From Symsagittifera roscoffensis (taxonomy: Eukaryota > Xenacoelomorpha > Acoela > Convolutidae), in the NCBI RefSeq assembly GCF_963678635.1, contig NC_087065.1:33603679-33667678 (forward strand): a DNA stretch of 64,000 nucleotides. The letters are read 5' to 3'. A program made the translations under genes and the position numbers. The notes below the pieces were generated by a model. It ran no database searches and was not told the DNA's origin. It saw nothing but the letters and a program-made list of their open reading frames with translations. Shown here piece after piece: positions 1 to 10,890 of this stretch. Each line of letters opens with the position of its first letter. Position 1 is the stretch's first letter.

Positions 1-1277
1 CACCCAAATAGTTATCTCTCTTACATAGCCCGTTTCCTGGAAAAAAGCAAATATAACGCCACTGCATCTAAAGCAGATATCAAAAACTACCGCGGGATTA
101 AAATCTTACCAAGAATTTTGCTCGTAATGGAAAAAATTTTGTACAGATTTTAGGTGTGTATACTTTGATTTTAAAAAAGCATTCGACAGTGTTTCACCAA
201 ACAGATTACTTTTTAAACTAGAAAAATTTGGCTTCGACAAGAAATTCGTACCTCTTATTAGTTCATATATCTCTGATCGCCAGCAACATGTACGTATTAG
301 CAATGTCCTTTCTTCGCCGTGCTCTGTTCTTAGTGGAGTTCCGCATGGGAGTTTTTTAGGCCCGATTTTTTTTTTCAATATTCATAAATGATATGCCAGA
401 GCGAGTTCTCTCTTCGATTTGCTATCTGTTCGCTGATGATTTAAGACTTCTTTCAATTTCATCTTCGATCAAATTTCAAAAGGATATTGATAACGTTTAG
501 CAATGGTCTGTCGAAAATGGTCTTATATACCATCCAGATAAAACAAAACTTATTTGCAACAGGCCACACGAGTATTTTCTTAACAGTCTAGTTACTGAAC
601 GTGTACCTTCTATAAAAGATCTTGGCTTATTTGTAACACCAAATCTCTCCTGGACCGAAAACCTTAACCTTAAATCTGGTAAAGCTGTGCGTTGCTTCTT
701 CAGTTTAAAACGCAACATCCCATATAACACTCCAATGATAACAAAACTTCAACTCTATGTATCATGAGTCAAAAGTACTCTTCTTTTTAACTCAAGCAAC
801 TGGCATCCAAACATTGCTTCTCTTCGAAAGCTAGAAAATGTACAACGCAAAGCAATGAAGGGGATTTGTGGATTAAATGAATACAAAATATCTATTGCGT
901 CTATTAAACTTTTACCTATCTGCTATCGGCTGATCTACTCGGATCTTGTTTTATTCTTCAACATCTTACAAAACAATTACGATATTAAAGTTTAGGATTA
1001 TTTATATTTTTATTTTTCTAGACCTGGCAGTCGCGCTGCACACAGGACTTTGTTCGATGTTCCGAAAGTGTGCAAAACTTCAACATGAGGGACATATTTT
1101 ATCCGGACAACTGCTATTGCCAACATCGTGTCAGCAAAATATGGGATTGACCTTCGCCAGGAGAAACCCGCCAGTGCAAAGAGAACACTCCGTTAACTCT
1201 TTTTAAACTTATCGATATCATATATCAACCCTGAAAACTCAGGTACCTTTTTTGAATCAATTGTCGCTGCTTAACTT
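1..1277 (+). pseudogene. LINE (non-LTR retrotransposon) reverse transcriptase remnant
   Basis: Translation with frame jumps gives a recognisable non-LTR Pol. It has motif A (YFDFKKAFDSVSPNRL-like, about 160-200), motif B region (SSPCSVLSGVPHGSFLGP, about 310-365), catalytic FADD near 430-440, the thumb (NGLIYHPDKTKL, then DLGLFVTPNLSW) and the C-terminal NVQRKAMKGICG motif near 835-875. The left edge cuts it, so endonuclease and ORF1 lie outside the window. Several stops (for example near 150 and 500) and frameshifts (near 370 and 985) show it is inactive. The giant Gypsy LTR begins at 1356, about 80 bp beyond the last recognisable coding residues, probably in this LINE's 3' UTR. Clade not assigned; it differs from the LINEs at 22-30 kb and 62-64 kb. 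Confidence 0.85.
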
Positions 1278-1355
1278 CTAAATCTTAATGCTCATAATTG
1301 TATTTCTGCCAGCTTTAAAAGGAAAAAAGTCTTTTAGTAGTATTTGTTTTTGCAA

Positions 1356-2241
1356 TGTAACATTCGCCCAAATACTACACAGCGGCGGAGCGTAGAAAAA
1401 GTACCTATTAACGACTGGCAGGCATCAGTTACCCTAATTCTACTCGTTTTTCACCGTCTCGACCTTGCCAGTTGATTTTCTGGTCTGTTTAGGGCTAAGT
1501 AAAAAGTTATCTTTTTTTAGGCCATCAGTCAAACGACTTTTGATCATCTTTCGTTTACATGCGAACACAACCACATAGCTGAGTCTCGGATCCTCAGACT
1601 ACGTGATTGCCATTAAAAACACGGCTCGAACAACCTATTTTAATATGTTTATGTGTGACAGTTCTATATTAAATCCATTGGAGATGGATTGACCCTTTCC
1701 TTTTTCTAGCTACTCATACTCTAAAATATCAAATTATACCGGTGTTAATTCAAAGTTCTACGACATCCAAGTAGCTACAAAGTCAGTCTTATATAGTCCC
1801 TTCACATAAAACAGTCTCTGGGGGACCAAGCCTCCGCTCCCGTAATCTTCCTGAGATAACGCTGTTATCTCTCCCAATTTGTGGCACGGGAGGGTTCCGT
1901 GGAATATTGCTTCCCCACCGAAGCTTCCTTCTCCACCAATTTCCACTGCTAAGAGTCTTATCGTGTGTTGTTGCCACGATAAGAGGCTTCGTATTTCTCG
2001 TCTCCTGTGCGACCGTTTTCCACAATATTTGTCGTTGTTCTGTTTTTTTGTCCTTTTTCGTCCAAATGGCCGTCTTTTTCTATTTCTCAGAAATATTCAA
2101 TCTTCAATCGAAATTTTAAAAATAAAAATTCTAGTATATTCCTACCCTCCTTCGCAATACTTTTTCGTTACTAAGGCCTTTAATCGTTTTTTTTCTGTCC
2201 CGCCGGAAGGTCGCGATGTGCCTATCTGGCCGAATGGCACA
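1356..2241 (-). repeat. 3' LTR of the giant Gypsy element
   Basis: The 886-bp segment begins TGTAACATTCG and ends GAATGGCACA on the plus strand, giving TGT...ACA inverted ends. It aligns with 21637-22238 and, interrupted, with 44254-46033. Boundaries come from where homology stops: to the left all copies diverge immediately before TGTAAC, to the right copies 1 and 3 diverge right after GGCACA. The flank at 2242-2251 reads as a purine-rich tract on the minus strand. Confidence 0.88.
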
Positions 2242-2251
2242 TACTCCCCGG
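2242..2251 (-). promoter_or_regulatory. Candidate polypurine tract of the giant Gypsy
   Basis: On the minus strand CCGGGGAGTA directly precedes the TGTGCCATT start of the 3' LTR, the position where the plus-strand primer of an LTR retroelement sits. The tract is short and not purely purine, so this is a positional call. Confidence 0.55.
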
Positions 2252-2933
2252 ACAAGTCCCCATCAATGTCCCTATTGATCGCATAACACCGGGTTATCGT
2301 CAAGTAGTGTTCCAGTTCTCTATAATCAATCTTACAAATCGCATAAGAAAATGAAATTTATCTACTCCACCTCAACTCACTACGTGTTCACAAATGGCAT
2401 CGTACTACATCTCACTGCCTTTCAACATTTTCACAAAATTTGCACCATGAGGAGTGTCCTAGATAAAATTTCTTTTCTGACTACTTCCGTCGTCTTGCCA
2501 TAAAACTTCTTTTCGCTCTTTGTGATTAAAAAATGGGACGTGGCACGGCCACGCACCCGTTAAAATTAACTTAACGTCACTCACCAAGTATAATCAGTTA
2601 TTTATGCAGTCCTTTCAATATTAAAACTAAAAAACTCTGTGGCTAGGAAAGTTATTGAGTTATTCACCCTCTCGAGCGAGTTTACTCAAACTTACCATGT
2701 CGCCACACAGTGAAATTGTGTCTTACACAGGTTAAAAACTTCAGTCATGTTTAAATAGGTAAATATACTCACCTATGTTCTATATATATATATATACATA
2801 AGTAGTATAACTAAAATTCTCTTTCAACAATTTTAACAATTGTAACAATTTTCAAAGTCTGGTTTGACCAAACTAAATCAAAACAAAAAAATTAAAAAGT
2901 TCAATAATCAAACTTGGTTGATTGGTTTAAGTT
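2252..2933 (-). other. 3' untranslated part of the giant Gypsy
   Basis: AT-rich sequence between the last coding frame and the 3' LTR, including a short (TA)n run near 2783-2793. I see no credible gene here. Confidence 0.6.
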
Positions 2934-3197
2934 TTAACACACAAAGACAATCAAGTTTTTTCTCCTTCTCTTCTTTTCTTTCTGCTTCTGGAACTCACTC
3001 ACATTACCTTCGTTCAATCTCAGGAACTCTTCACCCACTACGTCTTGCAACTCGCCTTCAGATATCTTCGGGACTGCCCGAAAGATCTTCGCCAACAAAT
3101 CATATGACCTCTCCGACATTCTGGCCAACCTCACGCACTTTGGCACAGAGAAAAGTTGGTCAATCAACACCTGTTGCGTCCTCGCACCCGTCACCAC
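2934..3197 (-). pseudogene. C-terminal tail of the post-pol ORF
   Basis: This open stretch continues the frame of 3219-4646 after an in-frame TAA at 3219, so it is probably the end of the same protein. It includes a helical segment (ARMSERSYDLLAKIFRAV) and a lysine/arginine-rich end (KQKEKKRRRKN). No domain recognised. The basic tail could bind nucleic acid or act in nuclear entry, which is inference only. Confidence 0.5.
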
Positions 3198-3218
3198 TAT
3201 GTGCGTAGGATACCTATT

Positions 3219-4646
3219 TTAGCAATATGGCGCGGAGCTTGAACCCACCAGACATTTTGAACCAGTAAGTTTATGATAGGCTTCACTATCCTTCAGATTC
3301 ATTTCGTTCTCCAGAGCTTCTCGCCAGCCTCCGATCTTCTGCTCTGTCTGCAATGCTCCAGAGAATACTTCCACGCTGAGGGACGTCACTAGCTCATGGG
3401 CACGCTCCAGGCGCTCAAGCGATTCTATCGAACTCGTCATGCTACAAAATACCAAGGCTGTGGTCAAGTTTACATCCGTCACCCCATGACAGTCCGCGAC
3501 CAACTCCATGCCACTCTTATCCGACATGCTCAATTTTCCGTACAATCGTGCTAGTTGTCGATGCTGCTCGCTCAGCGTAATCAGGCAGTGCCCCAAGTTA
3601 CAAACATGTCCTTCCATCCCACTATGTTGAGCCAAGCACGTGCCTTGCTTCAACCAATTGCTCGATGGACTTTCCTCGGATAGCTCCGTGGATGGGTTGC
3701 TCTTCCGCTTCGTCAACCTCATGGCCAGCAGATGGTGTATCATGGCCAGATCATGTAGACTCGCGTCATCATCCAGGTCTAACGTGATATCCGCCGTTAT
3801 GTCCCAGATTAAACCGGCGTTAGGATGAGGACACCAAGAAGGCTTCATGAGTTCCCACATCGTTACTAGACTGGTTTTCAAGGGACCGTCCCAAGAACCA
3901 CAATCAAAACTCACTTGCCCCTTTAGCTCGGGAACCGAGGGTTCGACCACTCGTTCTTTTAAGATAAATCCCAGCTTGGGTTGTTCCACCATCAGCATTC
4001 CAGTTTCTTTAATCCGTTCAACCCAGAAATTGAGTACTATGACTTGCTCATAGTCGAAGTACGCTTCCCTGGCTTCTTCATTCACGAAGGGATTATACGC
4101 CATCCCCGGTATGCCAGACACATATTGGAACGACTTCAGTTTCCCTAGTGTTGCAAAGTTTTTTTGTCCCCTGACTGCTTCAATCAACTCGCTGTTCACT
4201 TTCAATTTTTTGTTGGAATATCTTCTCACTTCTTCCAACTTGCGATAGCTCTCCATGTCATTCGACTCCCTATTTGGTACAGTCAATGGCATATCCGGAT
4301 ATAGTTCCAGGAGTGCCCTAAGGAAGTTTCTTTCGCAATCAACTCCCTTTTGCCGAAAGATTTTTATGCATTCTCCCAAAACAGGAGTGGGGATACGATC
4401 CACCACGAACCTGACAAAGCAAAAGGCATCCTTACGCTTAGCCGATGCTATCGCAGAATCGTCTTTTGAATTCAAAGCTTGCAGAGCTTCCATCAACTCT
4501 AGCTCCAGTTCCCTTGTTTTCGAATCATTACTGGCTTCATATTCCGCCTTCTTGATGCCCATCAAGCGCCAAGCCAACCGTACTTGCAGATCAGTTCTCG
4601 TGCACGGATGAGCCAGGTACGCTGCCACCGTCGCAGGTGCATGCAT
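3219..4646 (-). pseudogene. Post-pol ORF segment, unrecognised 475-aa protein
   Basis: An open frame of 475 codons in the same frame as 4665-5738, separated from it by one TAG at 4665. Mostly soluble and helix-rich. No signal peptide or transmembrane stretch is visible, which argues against an envelope protein. Features include a charged helical N-terminal third (residues about 25-80), a cluster of Cys/His near residues 340-365 (HSGMEGHVCNLGHC) that might bind metal, and an acidic DLDDDASLHD segment. It sits at the 3' end of the giant Gypsy. I do not recognise the family; length and codon composition support real former coding sequence. Confidence 0.6.
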
Positions 4647-4664
4647 CGTCTCGTCGAAGTATCT

Positions 4665-5738
4665 CTAGAGGGCCGCCCTCCAAGAAATTTCTAGTAGTTT
4701 TTCCAATCCGATTTCGTTCGCTCCAGAGGACATCACCGTGCCGTACTCTTTCCGATTTAAGTTAGAATTCTCCGTAAGCTCTTTCAGATATTCCTGCATG
4801 GCTCGCTTCTCGCTCCAAGCCATCAGGTGCCCTCTCGCGGAGTTCCTCGCTTTCAACATCTCCACATAACCCCCTGCTGGATCTCCCATGAGGACCGATT
4901 CCGGCACAGTGACTCGACTGTACTCGACCACGTCGAGTTGTCCTTCCAGTTTCAACTTGGCCATGTTGGTTCGCGAGGCCCTGTAATCTTCAAGTCCTCC
5001 AGATCCACATTGACTGATGATCACCATCTCTAACTTAGTGTCTGCCAGGGTTCGTACTGTCTTCTTTGATTTCATGGCTGTCGTGGTCAGACCTGCCAAG
5101 AGCATAGGGGGTATCCGATTCTCTAATTCTCCCCCGGTCAGTATCGCACCATCTCCTTGCCCGCTCTCGCCTGAACGACCTGCGCTCGTCAGAGAGGCCA
5201 CCACTGCGCTGGCTTTCGACTTCACCACTCTCGGGTTCACGGCTCGACTTCCTGTCTTCCCTTTTAGTCGCTTCAGCCCCTTTCTGGCTCGTCTAACATG
5301 TAATTTCTTTGTGACCTGCTGATCATCGGCACTGTTTTCTGTAACTGACTCGGTCAGAACATCCGACTCCATATGGTTCACTATTTGCTCCAGGACCTCA
5401 CGTATGATGGGTTGGTTCAATCCCTGCTTCATTATGGACTGAGTCCCATATCGTCGTATCACGTCCCATGACCTTTCCATGAAGTTCACTCGGCTCCAGG
5501 TTGCCCCTGTCTTGCCTTCTAATTCACTTTGATATCTCTCCCATTCCTCTTCCGGTAGCGTACTCAGGAAGGATACCCTCATTGATTCTTCGATTTTTCT
5601 CCTCCTCGGTGACTCATGGAGCAATCTTTGCGGATCCCTGCTTCGGCACTCTCTCGCCTGGCTTATTGGGTCCATCGGGGATAAGTCGGCCGACGCCTCC
5701 TTTGTAGGGGACATGAAAGACGATGGCGTCATTAGCAA
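4665..5738 (-). pseudogene. Post-pol ORF segment with basic region, unrecognised
   Basis: 357 codons, same frame as the downstream segment, ended by a TAG that probably interrupts a longer ORF. A strongly basic block near residues 145-175 (VRRARKGLKRLKGKTGSR) resembles a nuclear-localisation or RNA-binding patch. The N-terminal third is rich in Arg/Glu and probably helical. No membrane segment or catalytic motif is visible. It starts about 30 nt after the preceding segment ends (TGA at 5770) but in another frame, so either a separate ORF or a frameshift lies here. Function unknown. Confidence 0.6.
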
Positions 5739-5769
5739 TAGACTCCCATCGACTTCCCCATCGTCGTCT

Positions 5770-6600
5770 TCATTGAACCGATATTCTCTCCAACGCTCCT
5801 AGATCCGTCTCACCCGGTTTTCCCGTCTTTCCCTCGATGTCGTTATCGTTATCGTCCTGATCCATCAATTCATCGTCATCTGCATCAGGTTTGGGCTTGG
5901 GTCCTGAAGGGCCTTGTCGTGTGTCTATGCTCGAGTCCGGCCGAGCCGGTACGGTCATGTCTCCTGCGTGATAAAACAATTCATCGTTCACCAGGAATTC
6001 TACGGACTCCTCGCCATGTGGTGCCAGGTCCTCTATCGTTATGTATGAGCCTCCTCTGCTCTCCTTTGCCACTTCCAGCATCACTACTTTCACTTCTCCC
6101 GACCACTTCAGTCTTGATAAGTCATCTGTGGGAGTATACACTTCGTTCCACATTTCAGCCGAGACCTCTGGTCTCCTGGAAGGTAGTGCCTTGATCTTTT
6201 TCCTACTCCAAGCATCAGGAAATGAGAAGTCAAACGTGTGCGCGGCTGCAACATTCCAGCTGATGAAGCGCGGCTCCATCCCTTCACTCCACTTCAGCAT
6301 TCTCTTCTCTGCATCACGAGCTGCTCCGATTCGAGGGGCAATGACGGGAGATGTGACTCCCAACAACATCCTCCTTATCGGTGGATATCGAGGGCATTGG
6401 TCTGGCAGCGGCCTGGACCCGGAAAGCCACGCTTGCTGGTTCTCTTTCGCGTGTGCATAGGCTTCAGGCAAGAGTGGGACTCTCATTGCCGTTCCTGTAT
6501 CTTTCACTACTGGTCTCAGATTCCAAAGCTTTGGGTTAAACTGGATGTGGGAAAGGTCCTCACGGCCCATTCGGCACTTGAAGTGGTTGTTGAAATCCAT
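5770..6600 (-). pseudogene. Post-pol ORF segment with acidic tail, unrecognised
   Basis: 276 codons ending in a TGA at 5770. The body is globular-looking (FISWNVAAAHTFDFSFPDAW), followed by a proline/lysine linker and a very acidic stretch (DADDDELMDQDDNDNDIE). It overlaps the +/-1-shifted open frame 6516-6887, whose last residues (DDRLFGW) read into this frame as one continuous protein, so a single-base indel near 6600 is the simplest reading. No known domain recognised. Confidence 0.55.
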
Positions 6601-6887
6601 CCGAACAGCCTATCGTCGCTGGCCAGCCCTCTCAACTCCCTCTGCTCTACCCAATTCAGCACGGAACAGTCCACGACTGAGACCAGGTTGACATACAACA
6701 CAGAATTCCTGTATGCCTTGACTTGCACGTCCGGAAACGCGAAAGACATCACCGGTCCATACACCACCGTGACGAATTCCCGCAGTCCGTGAATCAAAGC
6801 CAACAGATCGATCCGCATCATGACAGCCAAATTTGTCAGCAATGGCATGCCACAATACTGCTTACACTCACCGGCATCCGTCGCCAC
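6516..6887 (-). pseudogene. Post-pol ORF, frameshifted middle segment
   Basis: A 123-codon open frame that bridges the segments 6836-7753 and 5770-6600. Only about the first 95 residues look genuine (LAVMMRIDLLALIHGL, then VYGPVMSFAFPDVQVKAYR); the end is out-of-frame read-through. It shows at least two indels in the post-pol ORF. No function assigned. Confidence 0.5.
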
Positions 6888-7753
6888 CTTATCTTCTCCC
6901 GTGACGCTCTGTTCTGTTGCAAGAGATATTGGAGCAGGAGAGTCCTCCAGTCTTTCATCTTCCTGAGCGAGGCGGTTTCCAACTGCGTGTTGAACTCACG
7001 ACTTGTTCCCTGGAGTTGTTCAGGGTAACGCAACAGCACAAGCAAATCACCCAGTCGACCGTAGGTCATGGCAATCAGAGTCAGGAGTCCATCCAATCTC
7101 AAATCTGCCAACGCTTGGGTGAAGAGCTTCGCCCGTCCCTTCACGAAATTTTCATGACCAGATGTCACGTATAGGGCTAATATCAGGCCAATCGACAACT
7201 TCCTGATGTCCTTGACGAAACTCGCGATCAGGTTCCGAGATGCCCTCGGATAGCACGTCGACAGGAAGGATGGCGTCCATCCCACTCCCATTCCACCCAA
7301 GATGGCATCCGATCGTTTATACTGTGCCCTCGTGGCTAGCACGTCAGCTTGGAACTTGTCCAGCGACATCGTGTTTACGTCCTGCATCAATTTCATCATC
7401 ATGCCCCCAGCTAACTCCCGGGCATCAAACAAGTTCTTCAGATACACGTGTATCTCTTTGATCACTGCCGGCGCATGCTCGAATGCGTCCTCACCCAAGG
7501 TGCACAGCCTTGGTGACAAGTACAACGCTACGTTGTTGTGCGGCTTTGTGCACAAAGCCATTGCCATGGGATCTTCTTCCGCTGACGTCATGTTTTTCCT
7601 GACTGTACTTCCCTGCTCATTCTCTGCATGATCCATCTGTCTGAACCAGAGATCATCAGCCACCTGTTGTACTAACAGATGATCGTCATCTACCCCTGGT
7701 CTTAACTTCAGCAATCTGGCAAAGTTGGACAGCTCCAACCCCAGAATCCTCAT
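6836..7753 (-). pseudogene. Post-pol ORF segment, helix-rich 305-aa protein
   Basis: 305 codons beginning at an ATG that directly follows an in-frame TAG. The start is therefore probably artificial, and the frame upstream (KIVAQLGWC) looks like a continuation of the same protein after an indel near 7785. The sequence is leucine-rich and largely helical (LIAMTYGRLGDLLVLLRYP near residues 225-245), with no obvious transmembrane helix. The last roughly 15 residues are out of frame. No family recognised. Confidence 0.55.
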
Positions 7754-7773
7754 CTAGCACCAACCGAGTTGTG

Positions 7774-8253
7774 CTACAATCTTTGAGCATTGGAAATGTC
7801 AGCCCAAACGGCCGGAAGCTCAGATCGGGATGGGTAATAATTGTCTGGGTCTACCACTCTGTTCGGGGCAGGAATTATCACGTTGAACCGTCCCTCTGCT
7901 ATCGTTGTGACCATCGTGTACACAAACTGAAGGGGTTCTGGCAATGCAGCGTACCCGGGTGACAACACAAAGACCACCTTCACTACATTTTGGGTGAAAC
8001 GTTGTTTTGCTGCTATTTCTACCTCAGCCATCGCCGAGAGCAATGTCATTATCGCCTCCCCTATGACCTCGTTGCTCGGGATCGACCCATTCGTCAGACG
8101 TATCAACAAGCCCCTGCTTTGCAGATGATCATTTGAGCCTGCAACCACTATCACCTGCGGCTCCATGCTGACCACACTTATCACCATTCGTACACTTATC
8201 ATCATGCCTATTGCCTGTCCCCAGTCCAATTTAGGTGCCGTCAAGAAAATCAC
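7774..8253 (-). pseudogene. Continuation of the SGNH-containing ORF (possible second SGNH-like fold)
   Basis: In the same frame as 8260-10890 and separated only by a TGA at 8260, so it is almost certainly the same polypeptide. It contains a hydrophobic strand followed by VIVVAGSNDH, which resembles the block III GxND motif of SGNH hydrolases, and VKVVFVLSPGY, a second Rossmann-like strand. Together with KYLIVAGSEYLY just upstream of the TGA this could be a second, degenerate SGNH/Rossmann-like domain. No catalytic His block is evident. Ends at TAG 7774. Confidence 0.5.
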
Positions 8254-8259
8254 GTCGGG

Positions 8260-10890
8260 TCAAAAGAGAGAACAAAGCGTGTAGAGATATTCGGAACCGG
8301 CCACAATCAGATACTTGGCAGCTTTCATATCTAAGGGATCATAAGCGCCAAACAGGCCGTCGCCCACTGGGGCCTTCAGTTTCCCATATTTCTTGTCATC
8401 TCCATCCACCGTGGTCGTTCGGGGGTAGTCCCTCGAATACTCGCCAGGCGTCTGACCGGGTGGTTTAGCAAACTGCCTGTATATCTTGTGATGTTTGTTA
8501 TTAGGCTTGTTATCTGCCTGAAACTTGCCCTTGCGAGCAGGTGGCGTCAGTTCCCTGGCTCTCTGTCGGACGTCCGTAAGAGACCGGGTATTCAAAGGTC
8601 CAAAGGTATTGTCCTGAGGCGACCCATTCAAGTCTGCGTGCCGGAGCGTAGTCGTGGAGCTGAACTGCTCCTGCTCTGCTAGCAGCCAATCCACGCCCGG
8701 TATCCGATATAGTCGCGACACTGTGGGACTTTCTCCGCCAATCATTTTCATTGCGTCCTCCCGACACGTCAGGGTATTCATGTTCAACTTCGTGGACATG
8801 TCCGTCTTGTACTGTCCCCAATGACTAGGGTCTGATCGGTTCCAAAGCAGCACACTGCCTGGTTCAACTCCCTCCGCTGGCACGGCGCTCGTAGACGGTC
8901 CTGCTGCTGAAGCAGGGTTCGCCGTGGCGGGCAGATCGTTCTTCCAAGACACGGTCTGGGAGTTATTCCTGTTCTGATCCACTGATCTCCCGATTCGGCT
9001 TTCAAGCGGTTGTGTTCTGGGAGGAGAAGCAGTCCCTAGCCTCTCTCTTACGTTTGAGCTCGGAGCGATGGGTGTAGCTGTAGCCGTCTCCATTGCCAAG
9101 GGCCCTAGGCGGTTGACGAGGGATTCGGGCACGCTTGCCCTTATTCTACTTCCTCCGGTCAAGCTGGTCCGAGCCAGAGAACTGGTAGCCCTCGACTCCT
9201 GCTCCACTTCCCTCAACTGCGTCTGAAATACATCATTGACCCAGTGTCTCCCTCGTTGGGTGTTGAAATGTATTCCATCTCTGGTAAGCGCGATGTGATC
9301 AATCATGCACAGCATGTTTTCGAGATCCAGAAGTCGCAGCTCGCCAGGGTTGTTTCTCATCAGATTACGGATCATTTCGTTCCACCGTGTCACGTTGCCA
9401 TTCAGGAAATCTGCCACTGTGGTGCCCACCAGCGGGTTTTGTGGTATCGTGCACAACACCACAAGCCTGGGCCTGTACTTCTCCTTTAGTTCATTCAGGA
9501 GGCATACCAATAGAGGCTCCCACTTGCTCTCCGGAGTCACTGGGGCTCTCGAGACGTCGTTGGTTCCCAGCATTATCACCAGCGTATCCAGGTGATCCTC
9601 GCTCTGGAATTCCATCATCTTGATGACCTGAGCCACTGAGGCTCCTCCAAAGGACAGAGTGGTAGTCTGACCATAGACGAAGATCTCATTCAGATCCCTC
9701 ACCAAACTGTCTCCTATGATCAAGTGATGACTCCCTGGGGGAATTACCTGGTCGCTCGTAGCGGGGTTCCAGCTCATGTCATTCAGGCAGGCTCGAGGAT
9801 GCTCCGCAGCCACTTGCGTGAACTGGTGACGTGCCATCAGATTCTTCCTAATGTCTACCACGCGGGACTTTTGAAAGGTTCCGCCACGCGCAGTCCCCGA
9901 GGACACTACCGTGCGGGGTGCTCGCTCCGAGCTATTGGATGAATGATCACGACGTTGGGAAGGAACGATCCTACCCAATGTCCGCCCAGTGGTTCGGTTG
10001 ATCTCATCCATTGTTGCTCTGGCCACTTGATTGAATGATTCTTGGAACTGAGGAGCGAGATAGGTTTCAGAAGGGTCTGGTATCGTGTTCCTCTGACTGG
10101 AAGCAGACTGTTGTGTCTGCTGAGGAGCCTCGGGCCCTCTCGATGCACACAGCTCCTGTACTCTTGTCTTGGGGCATGTGTCGCTGGATCCCTCCGAGGA
10201 TTTCATTGTCGCCAGAACTTCCTGTGACACTTGGCTCACCTTTGCCATATACAGCTCCCTCAGGTGCTTTATTTCATCCTCCTTGTAGGCCACCTGCAGA
10301 TCTTCATATTTCTTCTTCCATTCGTCTCTTTCTCGAGCTATCGCCCTATACTCCTGGAGTTTGGCACACAGCTCGCTCTGATCTCTCTCCTTCTTCTCCA
10401 GCGTCTCAACCGTCTCCGACGTCTGGATCTCTATTTCACTCACACTCACTCTCTTCGAGGGAGGAGCAGCTGTTGGAGAGTCGACCGAATGTGACGGGCC
10501 TGGCCCATCACGTTGTCTCTTCGCTGCGATGAGCGGCTGCGCAGGTTGGACCGGTAAGGGCATCTCACCTAGCCGGTGGTCCCTCTGTTCACCTAGTCCT
10601 GGCTCACGAGCCAAGTCGTGGCCAGACATTTCTCCACACCGCCATCTCATCAGTCGGTTTCGACCTCTCTCGGCGGTCCCGGACTCACCGAAGGCCAACA
10701 TCAACACGACTTCTGTAGGGCAATTCCCTCGACCCTCTCGTCCTAATGCATTGAGGAGCGCGACCACAAACATCGCCAGCCCCGGGTCTTCTCGTGTAAA
10801 ATCACAATCAATCAGCCGCTGATTGATCTCGTCTAGAGTGGCTCCTAGACTCGCTGAGAGGAATTCCATTAGTTCGTTCGTGTGACTCAT
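8260..10890 (-). CDS. Post-pol ORF N-terminal part: coiled coil plus SGNH/GDSL hydrolase domain
   Basis: 876 codons from ATG 10890. Residues about 155-215 form a charged coiled coil (LEKKERDQSELCAKLQEYR). Residues about 385-560 form an SGNH/GDSL hydrolase-like domain: IIGDSL with Ser395 (block I), LGTND with Asn444 (block III) and DGIHF with Asp538/His541 (block V). All catalytic positions are present, so an esterase or lipase-type activity is possible. The rest is low-complexity, then a conserved-looking C-terminus (KYRQ-like basic segment, then VDGDDKKYGKLKAP). Esterase domains are known in ORF1 of CR1-like LINEs, but not as a standard part of Gypsy elements. There is no signal peptide or membrane anchor. 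The terminal TGA (8260) is followed by open sequence in the same frame. Confidence 0.75.
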   Translation of the reverse strand: MSHTNELMEFLSASLGATLDEINQRLIDCDFTREDPGLAMFVVALLNALGREGRGNCPTEVVLMLAFGESGTAERGRNRLMRWRCGEMSGHDLAREPGLGEQRDHRLGEMPLPVQPAQPLIAAKRQRDGPGPSHSVDSPTAAPPSKRVSVSEIEIQTSETVETLEKKERDQSELCAKLQEYRAIARERDEWKKKYEDLQVAYKEDEIKHLRELYMAKVSQVSQEVLATMKSSEGSSDTCPKTRVQELCASRGPEAPQQTQQSASSQRNTIPDPSETYLAPQFQESFNQVARATMDEINRTTGRTLGRIVPSQRRDHSSNSSERAPRTVVSSGTARGGTFQKSRVVDIRKNLMARHQFTQVAAEHPRACLNDMSWNPATSDQVIPPGSHHLIIGDSLVRDLNEIFVYGQTTTLSFGGASVAQVIKMMEFQSEDHLDTLVIMLGTNDVSRAPVTPESKWEPLLVCLLNELKEKYRPRLVVLCTIPQNPLVGTTVADFLNGNVTRWNEMIRNLMRNNPGELRLLDLENMLCMIDHIALTRDGIHFNTQRGRHWVNDVFQTQLREVEQESRATSSLARTSLTGGSRIRASVPESLVNRLGPLAMETATATPIAPSSNVRERLGTASPPRTQPLESRIGRSVDQNRNNSQTVSWKNDLPATANPASAAGPSTSAVPAEGVEPGSVLLWNRSDPSHWGQYKTDMSTKLNMNTLTCREDAMKMIGGESPTVSRLYRIPGVDWLLAEQEQFSSTTTLRHADLNGSPQDNTFGPLNTRSLTDVRQRARELTPPARKGKFQADNKPNNKHHKIYRQFAKPPGQTPGEYSRDYPRTTTVDGDDKKYGKLKAPVGDGLFGAYDPLDMKAAKYLIVAGSEYLYTLCSLF

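Noticed and set aside
1879-2286. 135-codon plus-strand ORF in the LTR
   Set aside because: It is antisense to the LTR, low complexity and Phe/Ser-rich; the related LTR copy does not keep it open.
10035-10532. 165-codon plus-strand ORF
   Set aside because: Antisense shadow of the coiled-coil part of the SGNH ORF.
2934-10890. Post-pol region as a retroviral envelope gene
   Set aside because: No signal peptide, furin-type site, fusion peptide or transmembrane helix is visible in any of the segments, and SGNH and basic/acidic domains do not fit an envelope.
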